A stretch of DNA of 64,000 nucleotides from Thermomicrobiales bacterium. Lineage in GTDB: Bacteria; Chloroflexota; Chloroflexia; Thermomicrobiales; UBA6265. Both the position numbers and the translations under genes were made by a program. Position 1 is the first letter of the stretch. Each line of letters begins with the position of its first letter. The notes beneath the pieces were generated by a model. The model made no database searches. It saw only the letters and a program-made list of their open reading frames with translations, and was not told the DNA's origin. The DNA lies in NCBI GenBank assembly GCA_020432165.1, contig JAGQGU010000005.1, positions 62,001-126,000 on the forward strand. The letters run 5' to 3'. Shown piece by piece: positions 8,529-17,162 of the stretch.

Positions 8529-8563
8529 GGGCAGATACCGGCTTCGCCGGATCTGACCCTACG
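8529..8563. repeat. CGTAGG-tag hairpin element, 3' of pheA
   Basis: GGGCAGATACCGGC pairs with GCCGGATCTGACCC with minor mismatches around a short TTC loop; the tag CCTACG is at 8558-8563, 10 bases from the pheA stop. A separate palindrome, ATCGATGGC with GCCATCGAT, sits just upstream (8508-8527). Confidence 0.8.
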
Positions 8564-8572
8564 TGTGTCCCA

Positions 8573-9400
8573 CTATTCCACAAATTGCGGACAACTACCG
8601 ATCACCTTGAGCTCTTCGGTGATCTCGCGGACTTCATCCAGCATCGCGGCAATACGCGGGTCCTTGCGGTGTCCCTCGAAATCAACCAAAAAGACATACT
8701 CTCCCAGGCGACCCTTGGTCGGACGGGTGATGATATTCGTCAGCTGCACATGCGCTGCGGCAAAAGGATCGAGCGCCTTGTGCAGACTACCCGGCACATT
8801 CTTGTCCATGCGCATGGCCACGAATGTCTTGTCGTTACCAGTTGGTTCGGCATCGGTATGGCCGAGCGCCATAAAGCGCGTGCGATTATTTCTGGCATCC
8901 ATGATGCCGCGAGCCAGAACCTCGCCACCATAAAGTACCTGCGCTCGCTCGGGTCCGATGGCCGCGGCAGTCGCATCTCCGGACTCCACCACCTCCCGAA
9001 CCGCACCGGCAGTGCTCATCGCGGCGACACGCTCCGCGTGCGGCAGATGCGCATCCAGCCAGCGCCCACACTGCGCGAGTGCCTGCGGGTGCGAATGGAC
9101 AGATGTGATCTGTTCCAGACGTGCACCAGGCGGGGCCACCAATACATGTTCAATCGGAACAACCACCTCGGCACAGAGCTTGAGTTGCGTATCGTGAATG
9201 AGAATATCCAGGCTCTGGCTAACCGGCCCCTCGATACTATTCTCCACCGGCACAACAGCAAAATCGGCCCGGCCGTCCTCCACGGCCTTCACAGCAGCGG
9301 CAAAGTTCGGCGTTTCCAGCAATCCTGCGTCTGAACCGGCAAACTGGACAGCTGCCTGTTCGGTATAGGTACCACGAGGACCGAGAAATGCTGTGATCAT
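8573..9400 (-). CDS. pheA: Prephenate dehydratase
   Basis: A 275-residue stand-alone prephenate dehydratase (phenylalanine synthesis), with no chorismate mutase domain. Catalytic domain: FLGPRGTYTEQAA at the start, NSIEGPVSQSLDIL, and NNRTRFMALG, where the Thr of TRF is the catalytic residue. The C-terminal ACT domain carries NIITRPTKGRLGEYVFLVDFEGH, a variant of the phenylalanine-binding ESRP motif (ITRP here). The start is the ATG of MITAFLGPRG; the longer frame continues upstream through the divergent thpR promoter and is not credible. A divergent gene starts 73 bases away. Confidence 0.95.
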   Translation of the reverse strand: MITAFLGPRGTYTEQAAVQFAGSDAGLLETPNFAAAVKAVEDGRADFAVVPVENSIEGPVSQSLDILIHDTQLKLCAEVVVPIEHVLVAPPGARLEQITSVHSHPQALAQCGRWLDAHLPHAERVAAMSTAGAVREVVESGDATAAAIGPERAQVLYGGEVLARGIMDARNNRTRFMALGHTDAEPTGNDKTFVAMRMDKNVPGSLHKALDPFAAAHVQLTNIITRPTKGRLGEYVFLVDFEGHRKDPRIAAMLDEVREITEELKVIGSCPQFVE

Positions 9401-9461
9401 GCCAAGAAACCTCACTGCTACCCATACGAGTTCGCCATGCCGATATTGTACGCGGCACGGG

Positions 9462-9467
9462 TACAAT
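9462..9467 (+). promoter_or_regulatory. -10 element placed for a leaderless thpR transcript
   Basis: TACAAT matches TATAAT at five of six positions and ends six bases before the thpR ATG (9474). Transcription would start at or next to the start codon. No SD is present in that gap. No convincing -35 is visible. Confidence 0.45.
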
Positions 9468-9473
9468 GCATGC

Positions 9474-10181
9474 ATGAACGATGCACCTCGCGCAAAGCGG
9501 CGCACACCTGCCCAGCGACAGGAACGGCCGAAAAAGAATCGACTCCCGGAGATCACGCCGGACACTCCCTGGCGCTGTTTCATCGCTGTGCCCTTACCGG
9601 ATGCAGTACGGCAGCAGATACGGGCTTGCGTCGACCAACTTGCCAGAACCGATCTGCCGATTCGCTGGGTCGATCCGGAGAATGGCCACCTGACGCTCCA
9701 CTTTCTGGGTGAACTGGAACCGGAGATGGCGGAGTTGCTGCGCATGACGCTGCGAGCGGCGACATCGCCCCACGAAGCATTCGATCTCCGCACAGCAGAG
9801 CCTGGAGCATTCCCGAATATGCGACGACCGCGGGTGCTATGGCTGGGACTGTGGGGTCCGGCGCACCGACTTGAAGCGCTCTACAACGATCTCGGCGATT
9901 TTCTGGACGACTTCGGTCTCGAGATCGAAGAAGCACCATTCCACCCACACATCACCCTCGGACGTGTACGTGACACCGAGGGGGTGAAGGTCGGTGACTT
10001 ACCGGAGCAGATACGAACCGTCTTCGCCGCGCTGGAAGAAACCGGACTGGCCGGCAAGGAGCACCCAGTACCGTTCCCAGTTACCGAGGTGCACCTGATC
10101 CGGAGCTACCTCGAACAGGACGGTCCACGCTATGAAGTGTTGGCGAAGTATGACCTGGCCTCCTCTACACATCAGGATTGA
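9474..10181 (+). CDS. thpR: RNA 2',3'-cyclic phosphodiesterase (2H family, ThpR/LigT)
   Basis: 235 residues, somewhat longer than usual because of a basic N-terminal extension (about residues 1-35, rich in Lys/Arg). The two catalytic HxTx motifs are HLTL (His72, in HLTLHFLGE) and HITL (His159, in HPHITLGRV), which define the 2H phosphoesterase superfamily. It hydrolyses 2',3'-cyclic phosphates of RNA to 2'-phosphates. The start at 9474 is the first ATG after a -10-like TACAAT. The frame upstream of it overlaps pheA and is rejected. It is divergent from pheA. Confidence 0.92.
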   Translation: MNDAPRAKRRTPAQRQERPKKNRLPEITPDTPWRCFIAVPLPDAVRQQIRACVDQLARTDLPIRWVDPENGHLTLHFLGELEPEMAELLRMTLRAATSPHEAFDLRTAEPGAFPNMRRPRVLWLGLWGPAHRLEALYNDLGDFLDDFGLEIEEAPFHPHITLGRVRDTEGVKVGDLPEQIRTVFAALEETGLAGKEHPVPFPVTEVHLIRSYLEQDGPRYEVLAKYDLASSTHQD

Positions 10182-10245
10182 GTCACCATTCCTCCCGTAC
10201 ACTTGACCACGTTGACTATTTCGTCAGCCATGATTCTGTGATAAC

Positions 10246-10264
10246 CGGACAAAGACAGTGTCCG
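10246..10264. promoter_or_regulatory. Inverted repeat upstream of the DUF3817 gene
   Basis: CGGACA and TGTCCG are separated by 7 bases and end 15 bases before the GTG start. The repeat could be an operator or a leader hairpin; nothing here identifies its binding protein. Confidence 0.35.
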
Positions 10265-10279
10265 AGGTGAGGTAGCAAG

Positions 10280-10588
10280 GTGTTTTCAGACAAAGGACTC
10301 ATCAATACATTCAGATGGATAGCGATCGCGGAGGCAGCAAGCTTTGTGTTGCTGCTCATCGCCATGATCTTCAAATATGGCTTCGATCAGGAGATCGGTG
10401 TCCAGATCCTGGGGCCGATCCACGGCATGCTCTTTCTGGCCTATGTCGCCCTCGCATTCCTGGTCTGGCCAAAGGTGAAGTGGAGCTTCGGCCAATTGGT
10501 CATCGCGCTCTTACTGAGCGTGGTCCCGCTGGGAACACTCTATGTGGAGCGTAAGATGATCCCGAGCGATGCCGAATTGCTCGTCTGA
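10280..10588 (+). CDS. DUF3817-family small integral membrane protein
   Basis: 102 residues with three transmembrane segments. The family pattern is present: an early Trp/Glu-rich helix (FRWIAIAEAASFVLLLIAMI), then GPIHGMLFLAYVALAF and a final helix around IALLLSVVPLGTLYVERKM. Function is unknown in the family; it is often found beside transporters or as an extension of them. The start is GTG, preceded by GAGGTGAGG at 7 bases. A hairpin terminator follows, so it is likely monocistronic. Confidence 0.85.
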   Translation: MFSDKGLINTFRWIAIAEAASFVLLLIAMIFKYGFDQEIGVQILGPIHGMLFLAYVALAFLVWPKVKWSFGQLVIALLLSVVPLGTLYVERKMIPSDAELLV

Positions 10589-10622
10589 AACCGCTCCTGA
10601 CGACAGCCTGACATCTGAAGAC

Positions 10623-10657
10623 GAGGGTTGGAGATATATCTCTGACCCTCTTCTTGT
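10623..10657 (+). terminator. Terminator after the DUF3817 gene
   Basis: GAGGGT (10623-10628) pairs with ACCCTC (10645-10650), with inner palindrome GAGATATATCTC, followed by TTCTTGT. A shorter outer repeat, CTGAAGA and TCTTCAG, flanks it. Confidence 0.6.
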
Positions 10658-10775
10658 ATCTTCAGCACAAATGCAAGACGATTTTCTGGCACAGTAGTAC
10701 AGTTGACGCAATTGGGTGATTGTTCCGAATCAACCGGTTTCAGCAGCAGAATGTGCCAGGAAAGAGGCGATATCG

Positions 10776-12230
10776 ATGATAGCTACACGTACAGAAAAGG
10801 ATCTGTTGGGATCACTGGAGGTCCCGGCGGATGCCTACTACGGTATCCATACCCAACGTGCACTGAACAACTTCAAGATAAGCAAGGGCCAGATCGGCGA
10901 TCATCCGGAGTTTGTGCGCGGCCTCGTGATGGTGAAGAAGGCTTCCGCCCTCGCAAACAAGGAACTCCATACACTCTCTGCCCAAACCGCCGACGCAATT
11001 GTGGCAGCCTGTGATCTGATTCTGACTGTGGGGCGCTGCATGGATCAGTTCCCGGAGGATGTCTTCCAGGGTGGAGCCGGTACCAGCGTCAATATGAATG
11101 TCAACGAAGTGGTCGCCAATCTTGCTCTCGAAACACTTGGCTTCGAGAAGGGTCGCTACGATGTGATCAATCCCAACGACGATGTCAACAAGAGCCAGAG
11201 CACCAACGATGCCTACCCCAGCGGATTCCGCATCGCGGTTTACGCTGTCGTTCAGGATCTGCGGGAAGAACTCGAGCGCCTGGCCGCCTCTTTCGAAGCC
11301 AAGGGCGATGAGTACAGGGACGTCATCAAGATGGGCCGCACCCAACTCCAGGATGCGGTGCCCATGACCATCGGTCAGGAGTTCCATGCCTTTGCGGTCC
11401 TTATGGAGGAAGAACGTCGCTTCCTCGATATGGTGGCACAGTTTCTTCTGGAGCTTAACCTTGGGGCAACGGCGATTGGTACCGGGCTCAATACACCACC
11501 TGGCTATGGCGCGGTTGCAGTCGCCAAACTGGCGGAGGTCTCCGGCTTACCGGTGATACCCGCCGAAAATCTGATTGAGGCAACATCAGATACCGGTGCC
11601 TATGTCTCCATGCATGCTGCCCTGAAACGGCTGGCGGCCAAACTCGGGATGATCTGCAACGATCTGCGCCTACTCTCTTCCGGTCCGCGGGCAGGGCTCA
11701 ATGAAATCAATCTCCCGGAGCGACAGGCTGGCTCCTCAATCATGCCGGCAAAGGTCAATCCGGTGATTCCAGAAGTGGTGAATCAGGTCTGCTTCAAGGT
11801 TATGGGCAACGATGTCACCGTGACCATGGCCTCGGAAGCTGGCCAGCTTCAGCTGAATGTCATGGAACCGGTGATCGGTCAGTGCCTCTTTGAGAGTGTC
11901 GAACTGCTCATCAATGCGGCAAGGACATTACGGGAACTGTGCATCGACGGCATCACCGTCAATGAAGAGGTCTGCAAGAGCTACGTGATGAACTCGATCG
12001 GTATCGTGACCTACCTCAACGAGCGCCTTGGCCACGCTGTCGGCGACGAGATCGGTCGTGAGTGCGCCCGCGCCGGCAAGAGTGTGCGCGAGGTAGTGCT
12101 GGCCATGGAACTCATGGACGCGGCGGAGCTGGATCAGATTCTGAGTCCGGAGAATCTGATGAATCCCAAATACGATGGCCTCATCTACCAACAGACCGAT
12201 CCGGATGTGGTTCCGATGGAACACGTGTAA
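10776..12230 (+). CDS. aspA: Aspartate ammonia-lyase
   Basis: A 484-residue member of the aspartase/fumarase superfamily. The superfamily signature [15 protein letters not shown], with the catalytic Ser on its mobile loop, is present. The N-terminal [23 protein letters not shown] follows aspartase rather than fumarase C. The enzyme deaminates aspartate to fumarate and ammonia. The ATG at 10776 has AGAGG about 8 bases upstream; the ATG 20 codons earlier lacks an SD. Fumarase activity is the main alternative. A GC-rich hairpin with T-run follows the stop. Confidence 0.9.
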   Translation: MIATRTEKDLLGSLEVPADAYYGIHTQRALNNFKISKGQIGDHPEFVRGLVMVKKASALANKELHTLSAQTADAIVAACDLILTVGRCMDQFPEDVFQGGAGTSVNMNVNEVVANLALETLGFEKGRYDVINPNDDVNKSQSTNDAYPSGFRIAVYAVVQDLREELERLAASFEAKGDEYRDVIKMGRTQLQDAVPMTIGQEFHAFAVLMEEERRFLDMVAQFLLELNLGATAIGTGLNTPPGYGAVAVAKLAEVSGLPVIPAENLIEATSDTGAYVSMHAALKRLAAKLGMICNDLRLLSSGPRAGLNEINLPERQAGSSIMPAKVNPVIPEVVNQVCFKVMGNDVTVTMASEAGQLQLNVMEPVIGQCLFESVELLINAARTLRELCIDGITVNEEVCKSYVMNSIGIVTYLNERLGHAVGDEIGRECARAGKSVREVVLAMELMDAAELDQILSPENLMNPKYDGLIYQQTDPDVVPMEHV

Positions 12231-12259
12231 CGCAACGACAATCAGGTTTTGTCACACTC

Positions 12260-12293
12260 GGGGAGGTGGTTGCCACTTCCCCGGTTGCGTTTT
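12260..12293 (+). terminator. Terminator after aspA
   Basis: GGGGAGGTGG (12260-12269) pairs with CCACTTCCCC (12273-12282) with a G-T pair. An outer pair, CGCAAC (12231) and GTTGCG (12284-12289), precedes TTTT (12290-12293). Confidence 0.55.
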
Positions 12294-12344
12294 GGTGGCA
12301 TTGCCGGATACTTCTGCCATGATGATCAGTGGGAGGATCAACTC

Positions 12345-13550
12345 ATGAAGAAGCTCGCAGTAATCGGTCTCGGGGCGCGCATTCGTTGGCTGGTTGGTCA
12401 ATTGGATGCATTCGACGCCGATCTCAAATTAGTTGCCGTTGTCGATCCAAACGAGGCCGGTGTTCGCAAACTGATGGAGCCCGAAAAGCTGGCCGATGTC
12501 GTTTTCTATCCCGATGTCGATACCATGCTGCTACAGGCGGAGCCGGATGCGGTCATGATCGGCACCACCTGCAATCTGCACACCGATTACGCCAAGAAAG
12601 TATTGGCGTACAACCTGCCGCTCTATCTGGAGAAACCAGTGAGCATCAGTATGGAGGAGACGGAGGATCTCTACCGGGCCTCGCTCTCCAGCAGCAGCGA
12701 GGTGGTGGTGAGCTTTCCGTTGCGATTGAGTCGACTCGCCGCGATGGCCAAGGAAGTCATCGATTCCGGTGTGCTTGGCAGTGTCGAGAATGTGCAGGCG
12801 GTCAATAATGTGCCCTTCTATGGATCCAACTATTTCCATGGCTGGATGCGGAATGACAAGCTGACTGGTGGTCTCTGGTTACAGAAGGCCACGCATGATC
12901 TGGATTACCTGACCTATCTGATCGGGCGGTTGCCGGAGCGCATTGTGGCGGTGGAGAGCAAGAATGTCTTCACCGGCGATATGCCCGCCGGTCTCTACTG
13001 CCTGGACTGTCCGAAGCAGGATACATGCCCGGAAAGTCAGAAGAATCTCTTCTATATGCAGGGCATCATCGAGGATATGCACCAGGCAAAAGACTTCTGG
13101 GACGGGCGCTGGCAGTGCAGCTTCGCCGTTGATACGGGAAACCACGATAGCGCTACTGCAATCCTGCAATACGCCGATGGTTCACACATGACCTATACCC
13201 AGAATTTCTACGCGCGCCGATCGGCAGCGAAACGAGGTGGTCGCTTCATTGGTTACAAGGGCACGATGGAGTTCGACTTCTACAGCGATGAAGTGGTCGT
13301 GCACTATCACCAGAGCGCCCGTACCGATCGCCTCCATCTGGATGCATTAGGTGGCGGTCATCATGGTGGCGATACGGAGTTGCTCCATGATTTCCTCGCG
13401 ATCGTGCACAAAACCGGAAAGAGTCGGGCGACGTTAATTGATGGGATCACCAGTGCCCGGTTGTGCCTGACCGCACGCGAAAGCTGTGAGACGAACGGGT
13501 TCGTACCATTCCAGCCACTGGAGAGTCTGGTAACCACTCCCTCTTTCTAA
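12345..13550 (+). CDS. Gfo/Idh/MocA-family oxidoreductase with a Cys-rich insertion
   Basis: 401 residues. The N-terminal Rossmann domain starts AVIGLGARIRWL and includes the NAD(P)-sugar dehydrogenase motif LPLYLEKPVS (EKP catalytic Lys). The C-terminal alpha/beta domain has KATHDLDYLTYLIG. At about residues 217-230 there is an insertion with four cysteines in all or nearly all of the arrangement CLDCPKQDTC (three visible in a row), as seen in a subgroup of this family, perhaps a zinc or Fe-S site. The substrate cannot be read; sugars, inositols or sugar acids are typical. ATG 12345 is preceded by GGGAGGA. The two Tat-exported proteins follow. Confidence 0.88.
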   Translation: MKKLAVIGLGARIRWLVGQLDAFDADLKLVAVVDPNEAGVRKLMEPEKLADVVFYPDVDTMLLQAEPDAVMIGTTCNLHTDYAKKVLAYNLPLYLEKPVSISMEETEDLYRASLSSSSEVVVSFPLRLSRLAAMAKEVIDSGVLGSVENVQAVNNVPFYGSNYFHGWMRNDKLTGGLWLQKATHDLDYLTYLIGRLPERIVAVESKNVFTGDMPAGLYCLDCPKQDTCPESQKNLFYMQGIIEDMHQAKDFWDGRWQCSFAVDTGNHDSATAILQYADGSHMTYTQNFYARRSAAKRGGRFIGYKGTMEFDFYSDEVVVHYHQSARTDRLHLDALGGGHHGGDTELLHDFLAIVHKTGKSRATLIDGITSARLCLTARESCETNGFVPFQPLESLVTTPSF

Positions 13551-13553
13551 ACA

Positions 13554-13581
13554 TTGGTACCAATTTGCGATAGGGTATCAT
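13554..13581 (+). promoter_or_regulatory. Promoter candidate before the tandem Tat proteins
   Basis: TTGGTA (13554-13559), 16-base spacer, TATCAT (13576-13581). The -35 overlaps the palindrome ATTGGTACCAAT. Confidence 0.5.
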
Positions 13582-13650
13582 TAACAAATAAGAGAGAATG
13601 AATATCCCAGATTCCGAGCGTCGTAACTGCCACCGCCAGGGGGAAAGACA

Positions 13651-14652
13651 TTGTCATTCAAAATCATCACGCCTCGCCCGGAGCTTCGTGGCAAGATCGA
13701 TAGACGGGACTTGATGAAGATTGGGCTGGCCGCCACCGGCGGCGCCATGATCCCTGCTGGCCTGCTGGCTCAGGCCGATGTGGTGCCCAGCGAGGACAAT
13801 CCCCCGAGCCAGAACAAATCGACACCCGAGGCTAATCTCGGTGGTTTGTGGGATCAGGGCATTCTGCCAGATCACCGTATTCTCCTCTATTACGGATTTC
13901 CGGAATTCGATGCCATGGGCATCCTCGGTGAATACACGCCGGAGGAACTGCTACCGAAGCTGGAGCAGCAACGCGCAGAGTATGAGGCTGTGCGTCCGGA
14001 TGATCGATCCTGGGTAACCGGGTTTGAGCTGATTGGTTCGGTGGCACAGGATCATCCCACGTCCGGTGGGCAGTATGTCGCCGATACCGACGGCAAGTGG
14101 CTGGATCAATACACCATCTTCACCCATGAAAATGACATGCAACTCTTCCTGGATGTCCAGATGGGATACCGAACGCCATACGAAGATTATTCTGGTCTCG
14201 AGCGCTGGCTACGGTATCCACATGTGCATTTGGCAATCGATCCGGAGTTCCACGTATTGGAGGCAGAGGGCGAGGTACCTGGCCAGGATCTCGGCTCCAT
14301 CGATGCCAGTGATGTAACCGAGGCGCAGAACTGGTTGGTGGGACTCAGCGATAAATATGGCCTGCCACGCAAGATGCTGATCATCCACCAGTTCCATGTC
14401 CATTCAGTTCAGAACAAGGAGAATATCGCCCCGGTCGATGGTGTAGACCTGATCATGAATGAAGACGGCCACGGCACACCAGAGATGAAGCTGGAGACCT
14501 ACAGAGTCATCATCACGGATTCTCCGATTCAGTACAACGGCTTCAAGATCTTTTACAAGACCGATATCGAGTTGTGGGAGAACAGCCGCCTGATGACGCC
14601 AGAGGATGTCTACGCGATGGATCCGGTGCCGGATGTGGTGAACTATCAGTAG
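13651..14652 (+). CDS. Tat-exported protein of unknown function, copy 1
   Basis: 333 residues beginning at a TTG preceded by GGGGGAAAG. The N-terminus has a twin-arginine signal (DRRDLMKIGLAATGG) ending near AQA. The mature part alternates beta strands and helices in a way that suggests a TIM barrel, with conserved blocks WVTGFELIGSVAQ, NDMQLFLDVQMG, HLAIDPEFHV, GLPRKMLIIHQF and LIMNEDGHGTPE. The pattern (AIDPE..., PRK-LIIHQF, N-DG-GTP) resembles a family of uncharacterised secreted proteins or lipoproteins also found in Actinobacteria, from memory. Acidic residues in DPE and NEDG are possible catalytic residues; no function is assigned. It is tandemly duplicated downstream. Confidence 0.82.
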   Translation: MSFKIITPRPELRGKIDRRDLMKIGLAATGGAMIPAGLLAQADVVPSEDNPPSQNKSTPEANLGGLWDQGILPDHRILLYYGFPEFDAMGILGEYTPEELLPKLEQQRAEYEAVRPDDRSWVTGFELIGSVAQDHPTSGGQYVADTDGKWLDQYTIFTHENDMQLFLDVQMGYRTPYEDYSGLERWLRYPHVHLAIDPEFHVLEAEGEVPGQDLGSIDASDVTEAQNWLVGLSDKYGLPRKMLIIHQFHVHSVQNKENIAPVDGVDLIMNEDGHGTPEMKLETYRVIITDSPIQYNGFKIFYKTDIELWENSRLMTPEDVYAMDPVPDVVNYQ

Positions 14653-14800
14653 GCGGGCATCCGCGTAGATGTGCGCATGCCAACTGGCGACCTAAACACG
14701 AGTTCAGTGAAACAACCGCTCCTTCGTTTGCCATAACGCTAAACTGAAGAGAGCCCCGGGGTTGATCAACGTGAGATCACCCAATACAGGAGGACACAAC

Positions 14801-15796
14801 TTGTCATTCAAAATCATTACGCCTCGCCCGGAGCTCCGTGGCAAGATCGACAGACGTGACTTGATGAAGATTGGGCTGGCCGCTACCGGCGGAGCCATGC
14901 TGCCTGCGGGTCTGTTCGCGCAGGCCGATGTTGTGCCCAGCGAGGATAATCCCCCGAGCCAGAATAAATCGACACCGGAAGCCAATATCGGTGGTCTGTG
15001 GGATCAGGGCATTCTGCCAGATCACCGCGTCCTCCTCTACTACGGATTCCCCGAGGTCGATACCATGGGCATCCTCGGCGAGTACTCGCCGGAGGATTTG
15101 CTACCGATTCTGGAACAACAAAAGGCCGAATACGAAGCCATTCGTCCGGACGATCGTTCCTGGGTAACCGGATTCGAGCTCATCGGTTCCGTAGCTCAGC
15201 GCGATCCGGGACCAGACGGCATGTATGTCGCCGATACCGGTGGCAATTGGCTGGATCAGTACACCATTTTCACCTACGAGAACGACATGCAGCTCTTCCT
15301 GGACGTCCAGATGGGACTGAAGGAGCCGCATGAGGACTATGAGGGTCTGGAGCGCTGGATGCGCTACCCCAATGTGCATCTGGCAATTGATCCGGAATTC
15401 CACATCCTTCCGGGAGAGGTTCCGGGCGAAGAGTTGGGGTCGATTGATGCCAGCGATGTTACCCGCGCCCAGGAATGGCTGGTGGGGCTCAGCGACAAAT
15501 ATGGTCTGCCGCGCAAGATGCTGATCATTCACCAGTTCAACGTCTACTCTGTTCAGAACAAGGAAAACATCGCCCCGGTCGATGGCGTGGATCTCATCAT
15601 GAATGAGGATGGCCACGGTACTCCCGAGATGAAGCTGGAAACCTACAGAGTCATCATTAAGGAGTCGCCGATCCAGTATAACGGCTTCAAGATCTTCTAC
15701 ACGGGTGATGTCGAGTGGCACGAAAATAGCCGCCTGATGACACCGGAAGATGTCTACGCCATGGATCCGGTACCGGACGTGGTGAACTATCAGTAG
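14801..15796 (+). CDS. Tat-exported protein of unknown function, copy 2
   Basis: 331 residues, a tandem paralogue of the preceding gene; by eye only about 45 positions differ. The first 45 residues including the RR signal and the last 25 (ending DPVPDVVNYQ) are nearly unchanged. Most differences fall between residues about 80-190 and near the C-terminal strand that reads FKIFYTGDVEW here. The TTG start is conserved and has a strong AGGAGG 7 bases upstream, so it is not a reading artefact. The 148-base spacer between copies has no long repeat. A strong terminator follows. Confidence 0.82.
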   Translation: MSFKIITPRPELRGKIDRRDLMKIGLAATGGAMLPAGLFAQADVVPSEDNPPSQNKSTPEANIGGLWDQGILPDHRVLLYYGFPEVDTMGILGEYSPEDLLPILEQQKAEYEAIRPDDRSWVTGFELIGSVAQRDPGPDGMYVADTGGNWLDQYTIFTYENDMQLFLDVQMGLKEPHEDYEGLERWMRYPNVHLAIDPEFHILPGEVPGEELGSIDASDVTRAQEWLVGLSDKYGLPRKMLIIHQFNVYSVQNKENIAPVDGVDLIMNEDGHGTPEMKLETYRVIIKESPIQYNGFKIFYTGDVEWHENSRLMTPEDVYAMDPVPDVVNYQ

Positions 15797-15809
15797 AGAT
15801 ACCATGCCC

Positions 15810-15838
15810 AGAACCCGGCCAGGCGGCCGGGTTCTTTG
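15810..15838. terminator. Shared terminator between convergent genes
   Basis: AGAACCCGGCC (15810-15820) pairs perfectly with GGCCGGGTTCT (15825-15835) around AGGC, followed by TTG. It lies between the tandem Tat proteins and the converging FAD oxidoreductase and may serve both. Confidence 0.75.
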
Positions 15839-15854
15839 CTATGCACGCCATTCC

Positions 15855-17003
15855 CTATCCCGCGGAGGGATCAATCACTCTATCCCGCTGCTCATCTGAA
15901 AAACGATCAGCGGCAAAAGCATCCAACGGAATCGAAGGAGTGCCATCCAGCACCAACTCGCTGACGAGCTGTCCGGTAATCGGCGAGAGGGCAAAGCCAT
16001 GGCCACAGAAGCCGGCGACGACGGTGATTCCTTCATATCCGGGGAGATTCGCGATAATTGGCACATCGTCCGGGCAGAATGCTTCCATGCCAACCCAGGC
16101 GCGCTCGATATCCGCCTTTCCAACCATCGGGAAGACATCGGAGGCTGTTTGGTAACTTCCCTGCACGCTCTCGTCACGCACAGTACCCTGACCGCTATCC
16201 ATATCGATATCACCAGGCCAGCCGCCACCAATCAGATAATTGCCTTCGCGTAGTTGCTTCAGACTCAGCGGACGATCAGCAGCGCCAACGACCTGCTTGA
16301 GCAGTGATGGCATTGGTTGGGTGAGGATCATCTGCAAGCCATGAACAGTGATCGGCAGGTCAATACCCAATGGCTGCACGAGTTCGCGGGTCCAGGCACC
16401 GGTCGCCAAGACGACGTGATCGGCGAACAGCGTCTCATTTCTCGTCCTGACACCGATGATGCGATCACCATCACGAACCAAATCGAGAATCTCAACGCCT
16501 TCGCGGATGTCTGCGCCAGCACGCTCGGCGGCACGAGCGAAGGACTGGGTCGTGATCTTGGGATCGGCGTGACCATCGTTAGCGGTGTAGCTACCGGCGA
16601 TGAATTGAGGAGCAAGGCCAGGGCTGAGCTCGAAGAGGGCTGATCCCTCAACCATCTCGATCTCAAGTCCTAGCTGCCGCTGCTTCTCGACGGAGGCCTC
16701 CCCCACCGCTACCTGCTCTTCGGTGGCATAGGCAACCAGATGTCCATTGCGGTAATAGTGCAAATCGGCATCGAGCTCATCCTCAAGTGTCAGCCAACGC
16801 TTGTTCGCTGCGATCGCGAGGGGCATCTCCCGCGGATCGCGTCCCTGTTGGCGAACACCACCGGCGCTCGCGCCAGAGGCGACCGCGGCAATGGAACGCG
16901 CTTCCACAAGCGTTACGCTCTCGCCGCGCCGGGCGATATGCCAGGCAATAGACGAGCCCGCAACACCACCGCCAACAACGATGACCGATTGATGATTCTG
17001 CAT
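15855..17003 (-). CDS. FAD-dependent oxidoreductase (DAO/glycine oxidase-sarcosine oxidase type)
   Basis: 382 residues. The N-terminal FAD-binding motif is VIVVGGGVAGSSIAWHIARRG with an acidic residue ending the second strand (LVEA). Further DAO-family marks are ASGASAGGVRQQ, DHVVLATGAWTREL and the C-terminal VVAGFCGHGFALSPITGQLVSELV, where the isoalloxazine is held. The enzyme likely oxidises an amine such as sarcosine, glycine or another amino acid; the substrate is not evident. ATG 17003 has GGAGG five bases upstream. Confidence 0.9.
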   Translation of the reverse strand: MQNHQSVIVVGGGVAGSSIAWHIARRGESVTLVEARSIAAVASGASAGGVRQQGRDPREMPLAIAANKRWLTLEDELDADLHYYRNGHLVAYATEEQVAVGEASVEKQRQLGLEIEMVEGSALFELSPGLAPQFIAGSYTANDGHADPKITTQSFARAAERAGADIREGVEILDLVRDGDRIIGVRTRNETLFADHVVLATGAWTRELVQPLGIDLPITVHGLQMILTQPMPSLLKQVVGAADRPLSLKQLREGNYLIGGGWPGDIDMDSGQGTVRDESVQGSYQTASDVFPMVGKADIERAWVGMEAFCPDDVPIIANLPGYEGITVVAGFCGHGFALSPITGQLVSELVLDGTPSIPLDAFAADRFSDEQRDRVIDPSAG

Positions 17004-17116
17004 GAGACCTCCAGAGATTACATTCGTTAACAGGATGGCATTCCAGGTCTGCGGAACGGACAACAAGGCTTGGGGGCAAATCTCTCCGCCAATATCAACG
17101 GCTACACCGTCGATTC

Positions 17117-17148
17117 GGGCGGATACCTTTCAGGATCCGCCCCCTACG
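17117..17148. repeat. CGTAGG-tag hairpin element, 3' of the mutase gene
   Basis: GGGCGGAT (17117-17124) pairs with ATCCGCCC around ACCTTTCAGG; the tag CCTACG is at 17143-17148, 15 bases from the mutase stop. Confidence 0.85.
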
Positions 17149-17162
17149 TGATGGCACTCACC

